A DNA stretch of 64,000 bases from the NCBI GenBank assembly GCA_032622095.1, contig CP136064.1, forward strand, positions 128,701,605 through 128,765,604. The letters run 5' to 3'. Positions within the stretch are counted from its first letter, which is position 1. The number at the start of each line of letters is the position of its first letter. The notes beneath the pieces are model-generated. The model ran no database searches, had not been told where the DNA came from, and saw nothing but the letters and a program-made list of their open reading frames with translations. The DNA comes from Siphonodentalium dalli. Its lineage: Eukaryota; Mollusca; Scaphopoda; Gadilida; Siphonodentaliidae. Position numbers and translations under genes: made by a program. This document shows positions 11,541 through 24,800 of the stretch, piece after piece.

Positions 11541-11740
11541 TGCTGTTAATGTAAGTATCTGATAGGATATGCCATGCTTCATCGCCAAAGAGTCCCTGAT
11601 GTTTAGATACTTATTTGGAAAGCGGATTATACATGTACCCCTTCTGCGGCAGTGTGTTCCCGCTGTTGTTTTAATTAACCAGGAGTGATCAGTTATCGTA
11701 ATTCTTCAATCCGATCTCGACAGGGGACTGTACATTGTTG
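11540..11740. repeat. triplicated repeat A, copy 3
   Basis: Copy 3 lies immediately after the element at 10812-11540, so copies 2 and 3 flank that element. The minus-strand translation PVEIGLKNYD is followed by an early stop. Confidence 0.6.
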
Positions 11741-12267
11741 GAGAAGCGCTCAATTCCACAGATGCGTATAAGTAGTCGATGCTTCGAACTGCCACAGAAG
11801 ATGCGTTCGCTCTGACGTTGTATCAACTGTGTCGGGCGGTGTATTTGATTAGAGCGTTTACGCGTATTATTTGTAGACATAACCGACGGATATAACTTGT
11901 CCAATATCCATTGATCAATCAATATTTCTAAATGTCCTGGCGTGAAGGATCGTGCTCTTTTTGGTAATAGTGCTTTGGACGGAATCGAAACAGCGACGAC
12001 GGCACTCGAGTTTTCGTGCAATTAGTTGTGTGGATTGCGAACAAATTAAGTTCCGACCCGCCTGTGGACGCAAGAACATTTAGTATTATACAGTCTCCGG
12101 AACCTGTTAATCGGAAGGACATTTGGAACTTCCAACATGGGTTTTCTGAAAATAGTTCTGCAAATAATGTACAGAACACTTTTTAATTCAACATCAGATT
12201 CTGTTGGATAGTTCAAGACTTCAAATTCCGCAATAACGAAAAAGATTGCCGTTTTGTTTTCAAACAC
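11689..12267 (-). other. overlapping minus-strand frames, unknown
   Basis: Three overlapping minus frames (12267-12046, 12179-11928, 12021-11689) could be one frameshifted reading. The last (110 codons) includes KRARSFTPGHLEILIDQWIL and runs into repeat A copy 3. I recognise no family. A poly-T run near 12280-12310 (poly-A on the minus strand) lies upstream. It may be a transposon relic; support is weak. Confidence 0.15.
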
Positions 12268-12520
12268 AGTACGGTCAGCTTTTTTTGTTTTTGTTTTTGT
12301 TTTTTTTGTGGCTACATTTATTATGGTCGAAATAGATAAAAACTGTGCTATACTTGTTTTATCCTGCTACGGACTAATCTGTGAAGTTCAGACCAACACA
12401 GCCTGCTAGTGATCGGCGAGACGCCAGCGCAGTTGATACTGTTCAGTCAATTTGACATCAGGGATGGTGTGATCCCCGAGAAATAGTTGTGCTAGAAAGG
12501 CACATGATCGTGACACGAAA

Positions 12521-13003
12521 TTGTTATCAACTTGGAGATTTGACAAAATCGTGACCTGTCGGAGTTATATTCTTTGGAATAAAGTGAGTAGAATATACGA
12601 AAAAATACTTATAATACTGTGCCGGCACACAAATGTCTGTACGGTGTTAGAAGGGATACCTTTTATCAATATAATCACATATTATGAAGAGGGTTTGTGC
12701 TTTAGTTGCCCAAAAGCTGTGTCATTGAAGAAAGTTCACACTAATGTGCTTGATTACGTATTTTCATGTTATAATATGGGCGCTTTTGAACGTATGTTGG
12801 TGACGACTGTGCTTTCTTTGTCAAATCGGATGCGGAAGCTGACTAATTCCTCAACACGAAACTACTTAATTTACCGGATTTACCTCCATGGTGATTGTTT
12901 CCAAATTTTAACTGACGACAATCATTATGTTCGAAATATAGAATCCATTGGAATGGATACGGCTATTAATATCCACTCACACCTATCTGAAGATCCACTA
13001 TAG
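12521..13003 (+). other. 160-codon open frame, function unknown
   Basis: This is one of the longer open frames outside repeats. It opens with a TTG codon, so the first AUG is internal. No signal peptide, membrane segment or domain is recognised, and no consensus splice sites frame it. In AT-rich DNA a frame of this size can occur by chance. It should be treated as an unproven ORF. Confidence 0.15.
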
Positions 13004-13110
13004 AGTTTTCTTTACCATATCCCGGTTATTTAATGTGATATTTTACGACATTACTTAGCAAACTAATCTATTACAATTACCTTTCCTTTTAAAATGTAAA
13101 GTAATGGATT

Positions 13111-13193
13111 ACTATTACCATAATACCATTACTATTACCATAATACCATTACTATCACCATAATACCATTACCATTACCATAAGACCATTACT
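13111..13193. repeat. 20-bp tandem repeat, four units
   Basis: The unit ACTATTACCATAATACCATT is repeated four times with single-base changes. Confidence 0.9.
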
Positions 13194-13200
13194 ATCAGTG

Positions 13201-16200
13201 TGATAGGTTTGAAATTGAAACAATAAAGTCTATTGTTTGTGGTCTCCCTGCCTACACAAAGGTCACCCTGAGCATATTTTTTAAATCCAATTTTATGTTC
13301 TTATATAACTTATAAATGATTTTTTCAGCAAAACTGAAAGGTTTCATGTGCTACCGGTCCTATGGGAATGAGCTATGGGTGGTCGTAATTTCTCTTAAAC
13401 AATATGCGACATTTTAGAAGCAATATACAATATATAACAAATGTTAAACAAGAACATTTCGTATATACCATATTTCTTCGAAGATACCGTTACATTCTTT
13501 GTGCCCATTAAGATAAATGAGGACAGTCTGATTTCGCCCCCACGAAATTGTATTCACATACCATATCATACTTTGTATCATTGTATCATGGTTGCAGATA
13601 GATACACATCACGGTACTCTCACTTGACAATAACAAATTAAATAAAATGCTCACATTTAAAATCAGATAAAACAGTAGAACTTACTCCAAATCCCGTGAC
13701 AAAAAACTAGCTATATGATCAGTGTGCCTTAATTATCTCACACCAGTGACTTAGCGGCTTTTTTTTTTTTTTAGATAATTGAACTCTATCTTATTCATAA
13801 ATGAGCAGTCAGTCAAAGTCAGTCAGTCAAATTATGTAACCCTGTATATTATATAGCCAAATTCCTGATGTATTTATGTTCTCAATTTATTTGTAATGTT
13901 TATATATACATATATGCTTTTCGTTATATGGAGGAATAACGATATATATACATACACATACGTCAGTAATTAATACAAAGCATTCACATACCAGTTAAAC
14001 TTGAACTCTTGTGCTACCTATTAAATACTCCCAACTGGGGAATTTTATTTTCTTGGAAAAAGATTACATAAATATAGCTATGATAGCACTCACCATGGAT
14101 TTACCAAAAAAAAGTGATAGGATCATTGTATTATATTGAACTTACACTTGTAAGATAACCATCATTATTAATGAAAGACACGGAAGACATCTTTGATAGA
14201 GTAGTTCAAAAAATAATGCAAAAGTAATTGAATTACATGATCTTTTGGGAAGTAATGAATTACTTTGACGTAGATGTAATGCAAAAAGGAACCATCACAC
14301 ACTACTTTTCATTACTTTAGAAAAAGTAATGCATTGCAATGTATTGCCATTTACACATTACCATTACCCCATTCCTGATATAGCATTACTTTCACAATAG
14401 AAAGGACTTTAGTGGTTGTATTGTTGTTAGTCTACGTCATACACCACGCACTCGTTTTGTTATTTGTAACATATATATAAACGGGGAACGCACACTACTG
14501 CTGTAAATATAAGATTTTATTTCATGAAATATAATTCGGAATTTGTACATATAGTCTCTATATATATCAATCTAGTATTTATGGTTGTTTCGGATTGACA
14601 ACATTCCCGATGAGACCAGATCATTAAATGGACTACAATTGGTCCATGTGAAATAACATCAAAGTATGTGAAAAAACTATAATCAACAAGGGTTGAATTG
14701 CCAACACAAGTCCAAATAGTCCAACAAGATACAAAAGTTTAACCAAAACTTGACGGTAAACATTGGAAAAGGTCAAAGAATTGAAACATATTCTGATACT
14801 CTTATCCAGACTAAAATATTTGAACTTACAACAGTTTTGTTTACGTGACAATGGTTTCAATACGCGAAATTTAATTATCAAAGATAATCAATAATGAATA
14901 TAAGAACATAGTTTTGTCTATTTCCCAATGTTCTTCATGGTGATGTGTTTTTACAAACTTATATCTATGTTTGCACATTTACCCACTAAAAGTGCCTTGG
15001 GTCCCTTTAAATAATAGGTCGAAATATTGAACATGTTGACAGGAGCGGCAGATAATTATCACACGATGTACATGTACACTATATGTGATACACATTTGTT
15101 TGAGGCTGAAGTGAATACCTCTGATATATCATCGATATAGTCTTTCATAGTCGGGTTCCGGCATTCGGGTTGGGACCTGCTGTGTCAGACAATATAGCTA
15201 GAAACGAATTTAATCCACACTCAATTGGAAGTCTCGAAACATGAATGCATTTTTAATTCCTATGTGTGAATCAATAGTAGTATGCACTATGTGCTTTCTG
15301 TTCTCGCTAAATCGTGATAAAATCGACCACGATTTCTATCGCTCGGCACTATACTAAATAATATTATCAGAGAACTACAGACGCTGTTTTATTTATTGGA
15401 CCGCGTGTACCATATAGATAACCTTTTCAGACAGGATTCACAATTATAAACTCGGTTTATTTTTTCAATTCGCTTGGTTGTTGCGAATCTTATATTGCTA
15501 TGAAACTATATCTAAAATCCGCTAGGAAGAAACGTTCTTATCCAAGATGGCGTCCAATATGGTTGTCTATATTACACAAGTTCTCGAAATAAGTCATTGT
15601 ACGATATATTGTGGCATAGGAATTACGTAGTTATACCAGTTCGTGTGAAATTAGAGTACGGGAGTGATTAGGGTGACACGGGAAGAAACAAACTACAATC
15701 GCGGCTAAAACGGTCGCAACTCCAAGCCATGCCACCCAACATATTATATAACCACAAAGGAATGAAAACAGTATTGATAATATACACATAGCTTGTTAAA
15801 TATTCTAACAGTACAACGGTAATTAAAGCATATTCATCTGAAGGATTTATAGGTCACTGCAATGCAAATAAAACCCAATGATTTACGTCTGAAGAAAATT
15901 AGGGTTTCCAACTTAGAATACATCGAACTGTCGGGTCAAAAATAATAATTTCGGGAATGCAGCTCACGAAGTAATGTTCTGGCACACAGTGCGTGGTAGT
16001 TTAATTCGGCACGATAATTAATTATTGAATGTAACGCAGAAACTGAAGTCCATGCACACCCTTGCAATATAAATACTAGTTACATTTCCGAAATTTGCAG
16101 CACTTTTTGTGGCAATAAATAATGTACGAATGTCGCAATGGTTTTATACTGTAAAGAATACACTCATCGATTCAATCGATTAGCACCCCGTCCCACCAGA

Positions 16201-17660
16201 TCAAAGCGACACACATCGTACAAGTTATGTAAGGCTAATTTTCCTGCTGCTACCAAATCGGTTTCTTCATAGAATATTTTGTTCAAATTATTTCAGTCGG
16301 CACTAGTCTTGTTATAGGAATATGATACCACGCAACACAAATATTAGTTTGCAGTATCTTGTTGTTTGAAAGTATATTACCAATACCATCAAGTGATTGT
16401 GCTAAATATCAGGTGATCAGCGTTTAAAGCTGTTATTTTGGCGTTGACCATTCACTCAATGCTGCTATTTTTGGTTGTGTGTGCAGCAGATAGGTGTAGC
16501 ATTAGGGGAATGTGTAAACGCAGTGATGCGGTCGCAGAAAACGTAGTACCTTTCGGGTATATGGCCTTAGTGAATATAACCAGATATTATTTCCAGGTAT
16601 AAACACAGTCTCAGCCAAAGAGTATGTAGGCAGTTTTGGTCAAGTTTAGAATTTATCAAAGATACTATATGGAAATCCTTTGTGTTTTGATAAATTGCGT
16701 TCATAGTATATACCACCATGCATTCTTGTGATAACAGCGAAATATGCTTGTTTCAGCATTTGATCGGAGGAAACTATGACTATACTATTCTGAGACACGG
16801 ACAATAGGATGTACACGTATCTCATACTGTCATGTAGCAGTGGATTTTGAAAGGTTTGATGTCGTAGATATCAAAATAAATGATGATCGGTCATATTCGT
16901 GATACTGCTCTGAACACACATATTTCTGCTTCTAGAAAATGTCACATAATCAGTACATCCCAACCCCCATGTCGGGGAGATCTGCAGTGGTCAGCCAGGT
17001 AACTATCTGGGGGGGGGGGGGGGGGGGTCGTAGCCCCTGTGTTGGGGAAATCCTGGAGCCACCCTTGATTAAATCCAATTTAACTGTCTAATTACACATA
17101 TATCACACGATTCAAGATAAACAGTGCAAATAAAACTGCGTTATATTTCAGTTTCTGTTTGCCAGGTTAACCGTTGTATGAGATCCTTGCTCTCTCGTGG
17201 GATACATTAGAGATCATTCGTACATCTATGATCAAAAGTGATTTTGAGCCCAACGATATTTCACGACTGGCGATCCATTTGGCAAGAGTTATCATTTGCG
17301 GCCAGTTTTTCTCACAAACTTACTAAATACGCAAGATACCTAACCCTACCACATAATGATCGTCGCTGAATTTTCCGACATCGCGTATCCACAGAATATG
17401 CTCGATTATGAAACGTCGCTCACAGATCGCGTAGAGGATTTTTTATATGTTAATTGAAATAATAAAACAGTTTTCGTAAATATTTTGTCTTGGTCAAACC
17501 TAGGTTATTTTCGTTTAAGAATAACTATATTTTCACATTGTGCTGTATAATACTTGATGCAAGCACATATTGCTCAAAACGAGCTTTATGTTTTCCGACC
17601 AACTAACGTGGTGCATATATTACGTTAAAACAGTAAAATACCATTTCTCGCTATTTATGT
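13201..17660. other. unassigned 4.4-kb stretch
   Basis: No exon or RNA gene is recognised. It contains a T run at about 13759-13772, a segment at 14211-14371 rich in GTAATGNATTACTT motifs like those beside the 13111 array, and a G homopolymer at about 17009-17026. The open frames are short and unremarkable. Confidence 0.35.
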
Positions 17661-17885
17661 TATCCATATTTAAGTTCACATATCTAACAAAGCCAATATT
17701 CTAAGCTATAAACAGATCAAGGAATGAAATATTATTCTACATCTCTGAATCAATACAGAAAACCCAGGGCAGTGATACACAATCAATATCTATACCTAAC
17801 CAACATATTTCTTCCTTATATATGTTCCATATCGAGGATCTACATAGCTGCAACGAGTCCCCAGTTTATAGCGGATTTAAAAAAA
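17661..17885. repeat. 225-bp duplication, copy 1
   Basis: The segment from TATCCATATTTAAGTTCACA to TTTATAGCGGATTTAAAAA is repeated in direct orientation at 18056-18280 with about ten differences. The copies are separated by about 170 bp. Confidence 0.85.
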
Positions 17886-18055
17886 CTCATTCAGTAAATT
17901 AGGTCTGGACCGAGCCTTCTATTTATTACATTATCCAAAACCTCGACAAAACATACTTAAATCAACAAATGGGACGCGAAACTATCAGCGGCTTCTATAA
18001 GGCATGCGCTGACGGTTCATGTAACTATGCGTTGTTTGCCCGCGTAAAGAAATAG

Positions 18056-18280
18056 TATCCATATTTAAGTTCACAAATCTAACAAAGCCAATATTCGAAG
18101 CTATAAACAGGTCAAGGAATGAAATATTATTCCACATCTCTGAATCAATACAGAAAACCCAGGGCAGATATACACAATCAATATCTATACCTAACCAACA
18201 TATTTCTTCCTTATATATGTTCTATATCGAGGATCTACATAGCTGCAAGGAGTTCCCAGTTTATAGCGGATTTAAAAAAA
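18056..18280. repeat. 225-bp duplication, copy 2
   Basis: Second copy of the unit at 17661. High identity implies a fairly recent local duplication. The frame at 18119-18367 spans it but has no features of a gene. Confidence 0.85.
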
Positions 18281-18882
18281 ACCCATGCAGCCAGCAACGA
18301 TCCCTTTAATACACCCCTCACCAGCTGCGCAATGTCCACATCAAACAAACAGGACTACACAAGATAATTCGACGTAGTCACTAACAAGATCACAAGAAAC
18401 ACAAATTAATTTGGGTGCTTACCATATTACGGAATCATAACCATAACAATAAGATTGCATATGTACCACGCTGTAATATGTCCAATATTGGGACACTGAA
18501 GTAGTGTTTTGAACCCAACACTGAGATACTGAGAAAAAATTCAAACTACAAATAACAACAACTTGATAACTTTCAAAGGCGAGCTATAAGTTTGGTATGC
18601 CCGATCTATAGGTAATTTGTTAAACTTATTATCTGAACATTTCCATCAAATGCATATTAATCCTTCTGCACTTTTTATTCTTTTCATCTGTTTGTCGTCT
18701 GCTTTTATTACGTCCCTCCAAAAACGAACAATATAGCAGATCGTCCATTCCAATATATATTTGTATAACTGGTTTGGTTTATTGGGGTTATGCAATTTCA
18801 CGACGTTGTCAGTTTTTCTGGTGGTGGAAAGTACACGCAGATGGTTCATTTCAGCGGAAATTACTCCACTGCACGTAAATCC
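18281..18882. other. unassigned stretch
   Basis: No supported feature is seen. Confidence 0.3.
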
Positions 18883-18961
18883 ACAGGTCCCCGGAAAGCA
18901 ACACAGGTCCCCGGAAAGCAACACAGGTCCCCGGAAAGCAACACAGGTCCCCGGAAAGCAA
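18883..18961. repeat. 20-bp tandem repeat, four near-identical units
   Basis: The unit ACAGGTCCCCGGAAAGCAAC occurs four times in a row, the last ending slightly short. The repeat stays open in several frames, which explains the overlapping frames at 18646-19267. Confidence 0.95.
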
Positions 18962-19310
18962 TTGACTTGTCCATGCAGATACATCAATCGGGTTATCTTC
19001 CATGTGAGAGCATTACAAATCCGCGCTTGTCGGGATCAGTCAGCCTGGCCATCGAAAAAACTATCAATATTTATCAAAAAAGTCCAGCATAAGATAAACC
19101 ACTCCAGAGGCTTAACTACGTGTTTCCGTCTCCACCGCACCCCCGACGAAAAAAAAATCACAGTATATACTACTGTCTACACACGTGACTACCCAACCTT
19201 GCTTATGAATACACAAATATCCCGTTTAATTCCCAATATATTCATATATTCATACACATCAATGTGAATTGCATGCACTAACACATTTCATCTCAATATG
19301 TATTATCATA

Positions 19311-19351
19311 CGATGAGAGTATATTATAAATTGAATTGAATTGAATTGAAT
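19311..19351 (+). mobile_element. LINE 3' end with (ATTGA)n tail
   Basis: CGATGAGAGTATATTATAAA is followed by four copies of TTGAA. The same end sequence occurs at 51631-51670. No coding part is recognised upstream, so this is a strongly truncated copy. Confidence 0.65.
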
Positions 19352-21080
19352 ATGTTGGTCTAATTAAAACGCCATGCACCTTACCGACATAACCACGCAC
19401 ATGCGGCCAAGTTTATGAGAGGTTCAAATAACGGTTATCATGTTGCATAACGAAAATAGCGTGAGAACACCTGGACCAGCATGTTTCAGCACTCTGTATA
19501 TATACTCACCCCATGCATCCATTGGTTTGGCAAAATACATTCGGTGTAAAGAAGATATAATACACCTATTATGAAGGATGCATGCTGATTAATTTTTAAA
19601 CATTTAATTATATATGAGGACACAACTATTGTATTATATTAATTAATACTCAAGATATCCGCGCATTTGAGACGGAAATACACAAACTTATAGGGGAAGT
19701 CTCAGGCCGACCGAGAAACACTGACCTGTTTTTGTTCCCATTGGAAAGTTCGTGGGGAGGAATGTGAAAAATAGTTGTTGTTTGAAACTGATCAAACGAG
19801 TTCGTTTTTCCTATAACTGTACATAACCTATACACGATTAAGGAAACGGTCGCATACATGATTGCGTGTATCTATTATATATAGAGGATATATATTTTAA
19901 AATAATATTTCGATTTTTGTATTATCCCAACGCCATTGCTTAATGGCAAGCCCGGTGGGGGGGGGGGGGATCTGCAGAATAATTATAGATACAAGGTGGG
20001 GGTGGGTGGTTGTTTTGAGGTCAGAAAAATGGGTGATGCAAATTTTATCAACTTAATTATTTATCACAGATTAATTAGGAAACATTAATATATTGGAATA
20101 ATGACACTTGGTGTTGTACTGCGCTTACCAGTTTCATCATTTCTGAGTATGATATGCCCCTATTAGTGATGTAACTGCTGATGCTACCCTCGCTAAATTC
20201 ACCCTTTGGGGACCCCATTCTGCAAACGTCAGGCACACGTACTATATCCATGCTCAGCCAACAAGATTGAACACTGTATGTGAACATGCGTCATTAGGAT
20301 TGTGAGGTGAATCTTGTATGCATAAGATGAAATACAAAATGCATATCTTTTGTATATTCATATTTCAATGTTATCAAAAAGATGGGAGCTGTTTTTATTA
20401 TCTTACGTCCGATCATGTTACCATTCCACTGTTTTGTGTTGCATTAATATGTTGGATGTGCTAAATTGCTGGAAATAACCAGGTTGATATTATTTTGTTT
20501 CATAACATTCTGAGTTATTTCTATTTTTGGGGTGGGTCCCAAAAAGTTGGCCTATGTCTGCAAATATTTCCAAGAACCCCTCCCCCTGGCAAGCCGGGAA
20601 AAATGATCGAACATTTTGTAAGAAAAACAGGAATAGCATCTGTGAAAAGGGACCATCACTGGAATGAGTGGGATTCTCTGATTATATCTACTCGCGGTGA
20701 TTATAACACGAACGACTAGACCAATAAATTCATTACCATAACTGTAAATTATGCGTTGGCAGTGGTTTGTGGACCGACTGGAATGTATTGTCAGTTCGCA
20801 AATATCTGGGTGTAATTATGAGCGATTGACTCATCATATCGGATTCGAGACGATCCCATCGGAATGAAGCTGCAGTTGTGCATTGTCACTGTCAGTAAGC
20901 CAGTCTCGAAAAACAGCTTTCCTTCCACAACTGATGTCAACAGTTGACTTTATTGTTTTGTGTTTTGTTATAGCGACCTTTACTGAGCGTTGGTTATAAA
21001 GCCTAGCATGAGTTGTTTGTATCGTACCTCGGCTCGGTATCACAATAATGCTGATACATTTGCTTTATTAATATATGCAC
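19352..21080. other. unassigned stretch
   Basis: A G homopolymer lies at about 19957-19969. Frames at 19650-19859, 20075-20287 and 20495-20719 have no recognised family or splice sites. Confidence 0.3.
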
Positions 21081-21671
21081 TTAAAGGGGTACTGTACGCC
21101 ATTTTCATTAAATTTCCGGTGACAACAACGATCTAATATCGATAATATATAGAAACATAAGTAATTTGAGTCGAAGATGTATTCTGTAAACGCTCAGGTT
21201 AATAGGCTATCTTAAAATTTAATAATTTAAAAGTTAATAATTTGATATAAATTGAATTTATGACTGGAGCCATAAAATGGCGTCAATTAAATTACGAATT
21301 ACCGTAATCGAAAACAGTAATTGAGGGATACTGGATTGTTAAACCGATCGCACACACGATCGCTTAAAATATTATGATGATACGGGGAGAACACTCAAGC
21401 CACTCACTGACTAGCGACGATACAATAACTAAAATGATTATATGGGACTAGTATGCATATAATATAACTTTTATTTGATTCATTTGGTTGAAAACTTTAC
21501 AAAAATTACTCGACAACGACAATTTGTATTTTTGCATTCCGGTAAATTTGTCATCCGTAACATGACTTCGTACTCAACAGACTTTCAAATAATGGAAAAA
21601 TTGTTACCTTATTCTCCGACTCGGAGACTATAGAAACCAACAACAACATTTGGCGTACAGTACCCCTTTAA
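21081..21671. mobile_element. TTAA-flanked MITE
   Basis: The inverted termini AGGGGTACTGTACGCCA (21085-21101) and the exact inverse (21651-21667) are flanked by TTAA on both sides (21081-21084, 21668-21671). A TTAA target is used by piggyBac and Kolobok superfamilies; the terminal AGGG fits Kolobok-like elements, but family assignment is inference. The interior (583 bp with termini) has no transposase. Confidence 0.8.
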
Positions 21672-21894
21672 TGTCATCGGAAGTGTTACGAACTATATTA
21701 TCACCACAAAACAATTCCATGAATCCACTGGTTTCTCCATCATCGAACATTATGAAGCGTTTCTTGTTATGTTTTCCTGATAGGTCAAAACAAAGAGGTC
21801 ACAATCTTCATCTCCATTGCAGTTCAGACCCGGAGTTTTAAACTGGTCGAGTCTATAGGTGAGAGTTTGTGGTCAGTCGATGACCAGTTGAAAG

Positions 21895-22042
21895 GCCCAC
21901 TCTAAATTAGTTAAAATGATCCCATGCAATTTTCGGGTCACACAGTGATCAAACTAGGCCTACATACCAAATTTGAGTCGGATCGGTCGAGCAGTTTTCG
22001 AGTCAATAATCAAACGCAAAGTTCAAAAAATATATATATAGG
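21895..22042 (+). mobile_element. RTE-like 3' tail fragment
   Basis: CATACCAAATTTGAGTCGGA, then GGTCGAGCAGTTTTCGAGTC and a short A/TA tail have the wording of RTE-type LINE or dependent SINE 3' ends. The copy is short and solitary. Confidence 0.5.
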
Positions 22043-22378
22043 AGATGAGCATTTATCAGTCATTATTTGATACATAGCCAGTGTCACAAAAAACGCTCTT
22101 TAACATTTACTGTTTTTGGAGAACGAACAGATAACCGCTCTTTATAACATACATTTCTATGACGACTCGAGAGCCAAATAAATTGTGGAAATCACATGGA
22201 ATTTCCTTCCTATTTTGAAAGACCACAAAGGCCTCAGTCGGTTCAATAAGAGATTATATTTGATTAATTTCATATATCAAAACTAACAAATTGTAGGTTT
22301 ATAATATAAGTGGCTTAGTTGAACCTACAACTTATGTCTAAGTAATTTGGAACCAAATTGGAAGGATGGATTTATATT

Positions 22379-22527
22379 ATCCATCATGACCTGGGGTGTG
22401 GGATGGACAAATCTCACCCGAGGGGCCAGATATTTGGGCCGGACACGAGGCTTGCCGAGTGTCCGGACCAAATGTCTGGCCCCGAGGGTGATATTTTTCC
22501 ATGCCCACACCCCAGGTCATGATGGAT
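22379..22527. repeat. 149-bp palindromic element
   Basis: ATCCATCATGACCTGGGGTG at the left is exactly inverse at the right end. The arms continue with a few mismatches to a short centre (GGACACGAGGCTTGCCGAGT). It would form a strong hairpin in DNA or RNA. No target duplication is evident. Confidence 0.75.
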
Positions 22528-23693
22528 CATTTTTCTCCCAACCCAAGAGCATCATTCCGATTTTTTGTTTTATACCAATCTTTGGTACATTCCAGTAGCT
22601 TCGTAACGGTACATCTGGGGATAAATCTGATGCGATATTCGTGATTATCTGGGATGGTTTCGCGCTATCCGTGCGATCAGGGTTAATACATTAGAGTGAA
22701 ATCGACATGGCCTTGTGAAATCGACATGAATACGTTACATCGCTGCACCTGCATAGCTTCCAAGAAATGCACGTATTGATATGAAGTACATACAACTAGA
22801 CTAGTCGTGTTTGTCATGGGAAATGTCCATATCGGCACCATTAGGAAAGGAAACATGTGTATTTATGACAGACAAATGTTAGTTAGACGCGTTCGACGAA
22901 TTATTGCTACGATGACAACTGTTCGAATGACAACTATTTCGTTCGTCATTTGTGAAGCGGATATTGTTTACGTGTTACACAATGTGCAAGTAATGCCAGT
23001 TTCGCGTGGGGCCTTCCGTTTGATGGAATGTGTTCGCAAATTAGTCGTTTATATTGCATGTTATGCAACTCTGCGTCTGCAAGTGAAGTTATGTTGAGTG
23101 TCCTTCTTGATTATCATGCAGGAGGCTTATCCCCATTTGTATTAGCCTCCATGAATTCGTCCGTACTTATTTCCTTGAAAACGTGAAGCGTAACTGGTTG
23201 GTCGCCATTGTTTTCGTTGACACAGAACATGATGACGGATTGTTAAATTAGTTCCGGCTCTTAATTAAATATGTAAAGCAGTCACGTGGGTAGGGTGAGA
23301 CAGCTGGTCACGTGTTATGCGAGACAGGGAAATCTCACCCAGCTGTCTCACACGGGCTGCCTGTGCTAAAATGTGTAGGGGTGTGAGAAAAGATTGTCTT
23401 AAAATATACGAAACATCGATATGCATGCTGTCGACATGTATATAGTCCCAAAGTGTTCACACATAAGCAAGACAAACTTCTCATCATATCAGTAATGAAC
23501 TAACAAGTTATGGTGCATTGCTATTTGTAATTTTATGTTCTTATGCGATGGTTGGGAGATTAAAACGTATGCTATTTCGGAGGAAGTGCATTGCGCTGTT
23601 CTTATAACGGTATATCAGTTCTGTGTCACATTTCGAAACCTTGTTCAGACTGATACACAGCTCACGTCTCGGCGAAATGGCTTCATTTTAAGG
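22528..23693. other. unassigned stretch with small inverted repeat
   Basis: An inverted pair GTGAGACAGCTGG (23295-23307 and 23339-23351) lies in a 70-bp hairpin, perhaps a MITE remnant related in style to the one at 22379. A 96-codon + frame (22807-23097) has no recognised family. Confidence 0.35.
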
Positions 23694-24214
23694 ATATCCC
23701 CGTAGCCGAGGTGGTTAGGTCGCGGATATGATTGGCGTATAGTCTGGACTAGACTATGTTCGTCAGGTTGGCGCGTCGCAGGTTCAAACACAGACATGTG
23801 GGCGAAAATCAGGATAGCTTTTTAAGTTTAATTTGAGTTGAGTCGAGGGACATCTCAAGGTGCCATTCCGATCGTAAACATGACCATTTTGAGAGAAAAT
23901 GATAATTTGTGTATGCACATATATGAAGCAACGAACACATCATGATGAGTCAACCATTCTGACACATCTACACCGAATACACCGTAGACAGATCTGAATT
24001 GCACACGAAAATTAATAACATGTATATGCGCCATGATGCACAATCATGTGACAATGTGTATGACTTGTAGATAAGCCATTGTTTGATTAAATCTCCTATA
24101 CATTTGCATCATCATATCTTATTGATGTCGACCAAAAGCTCTTCAGAGCTTGTGTTTGTATACTGTTTTACCCTGTTTACCTTTTAAATAAACTTTGTCT
24201 TATCTTATCTTATC
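23694..24214 (+). mobile_element. tRNA-derived SINE with LINE-type tail
   Basis: The head has a pol III A-box-like TAGCCGAGGTGG (from about 23706) and a B-box-like GGTTCAAAC about 85 bp later. The right end carries AATAAA (24187-24192) and a (TTATC)n tail. TTAAGG occurs directly before the head (23688-23693) and after the tail (24215-24220), a possible short target duplication. At about 520 bp it is long for a SINE, so head and tail could be two elements. A perfect palindrome AAGCTCTTCAGAGCTT precedes the tail. Confidence 0.6.
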
Positions 24215-24220
24215 TTAAGG

Positions 24221-24800
24221 TCCGTATATATAAATTCACATGACGGTTTGCGCTACAAAAAAAAAAACCACATAATAATATTCGCTTTTGAATTTTTCAC
24301 TGTATCGAATTAGGTCGAAAATACATGTACCTGAACTACCTTTATACGAGCATTATATGTCCCAGAAATTGAAGTCATAACAATTACAACTTCGAACACA
24401 AAATTCCGACCCCGAGCAATATCTGAATATCTGGAATCGGAAACGGAATAACGCGCGACTGTCCGGAAAAGGTATATTGTGTTATCTAAAGAGGTTTCCA
24501 CGCATCTCCGGATGTGGAAGGTTTAGGTGGACATACACAGAAAACTACTTAATGTTAAGCAAGTAGACCACCTGAATGAATCTATGCTATCTGAAGACAA
24601 CACCATGTATATTTTGTTTATATAACAATAAAAATATCAAAAAGATGACTTTGAAAACAGGGAAATTTTATAGGAGCGTTCTCGTTAAGTATACATTGGA
24701 AATGAATAATTGCCTTAAAAAGTACATGATCTAAACTTGTGAAAGGCTCGAATGAATATTTAACTGAGAGCAACACTGCATCGAAAATGTTAACAGATTG
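24221..24800. other. unassigned stretch
   Basis: No supported feature is seen apart from a short A run near 24257. Confidence 0.3.

Noticed and set aside
18646-19267. Overlapping frames of 100-168 codons on both strands
   Set aside because: They are sustained by the 20-bp tandem repeat at 18883-18961, which lacks stops.
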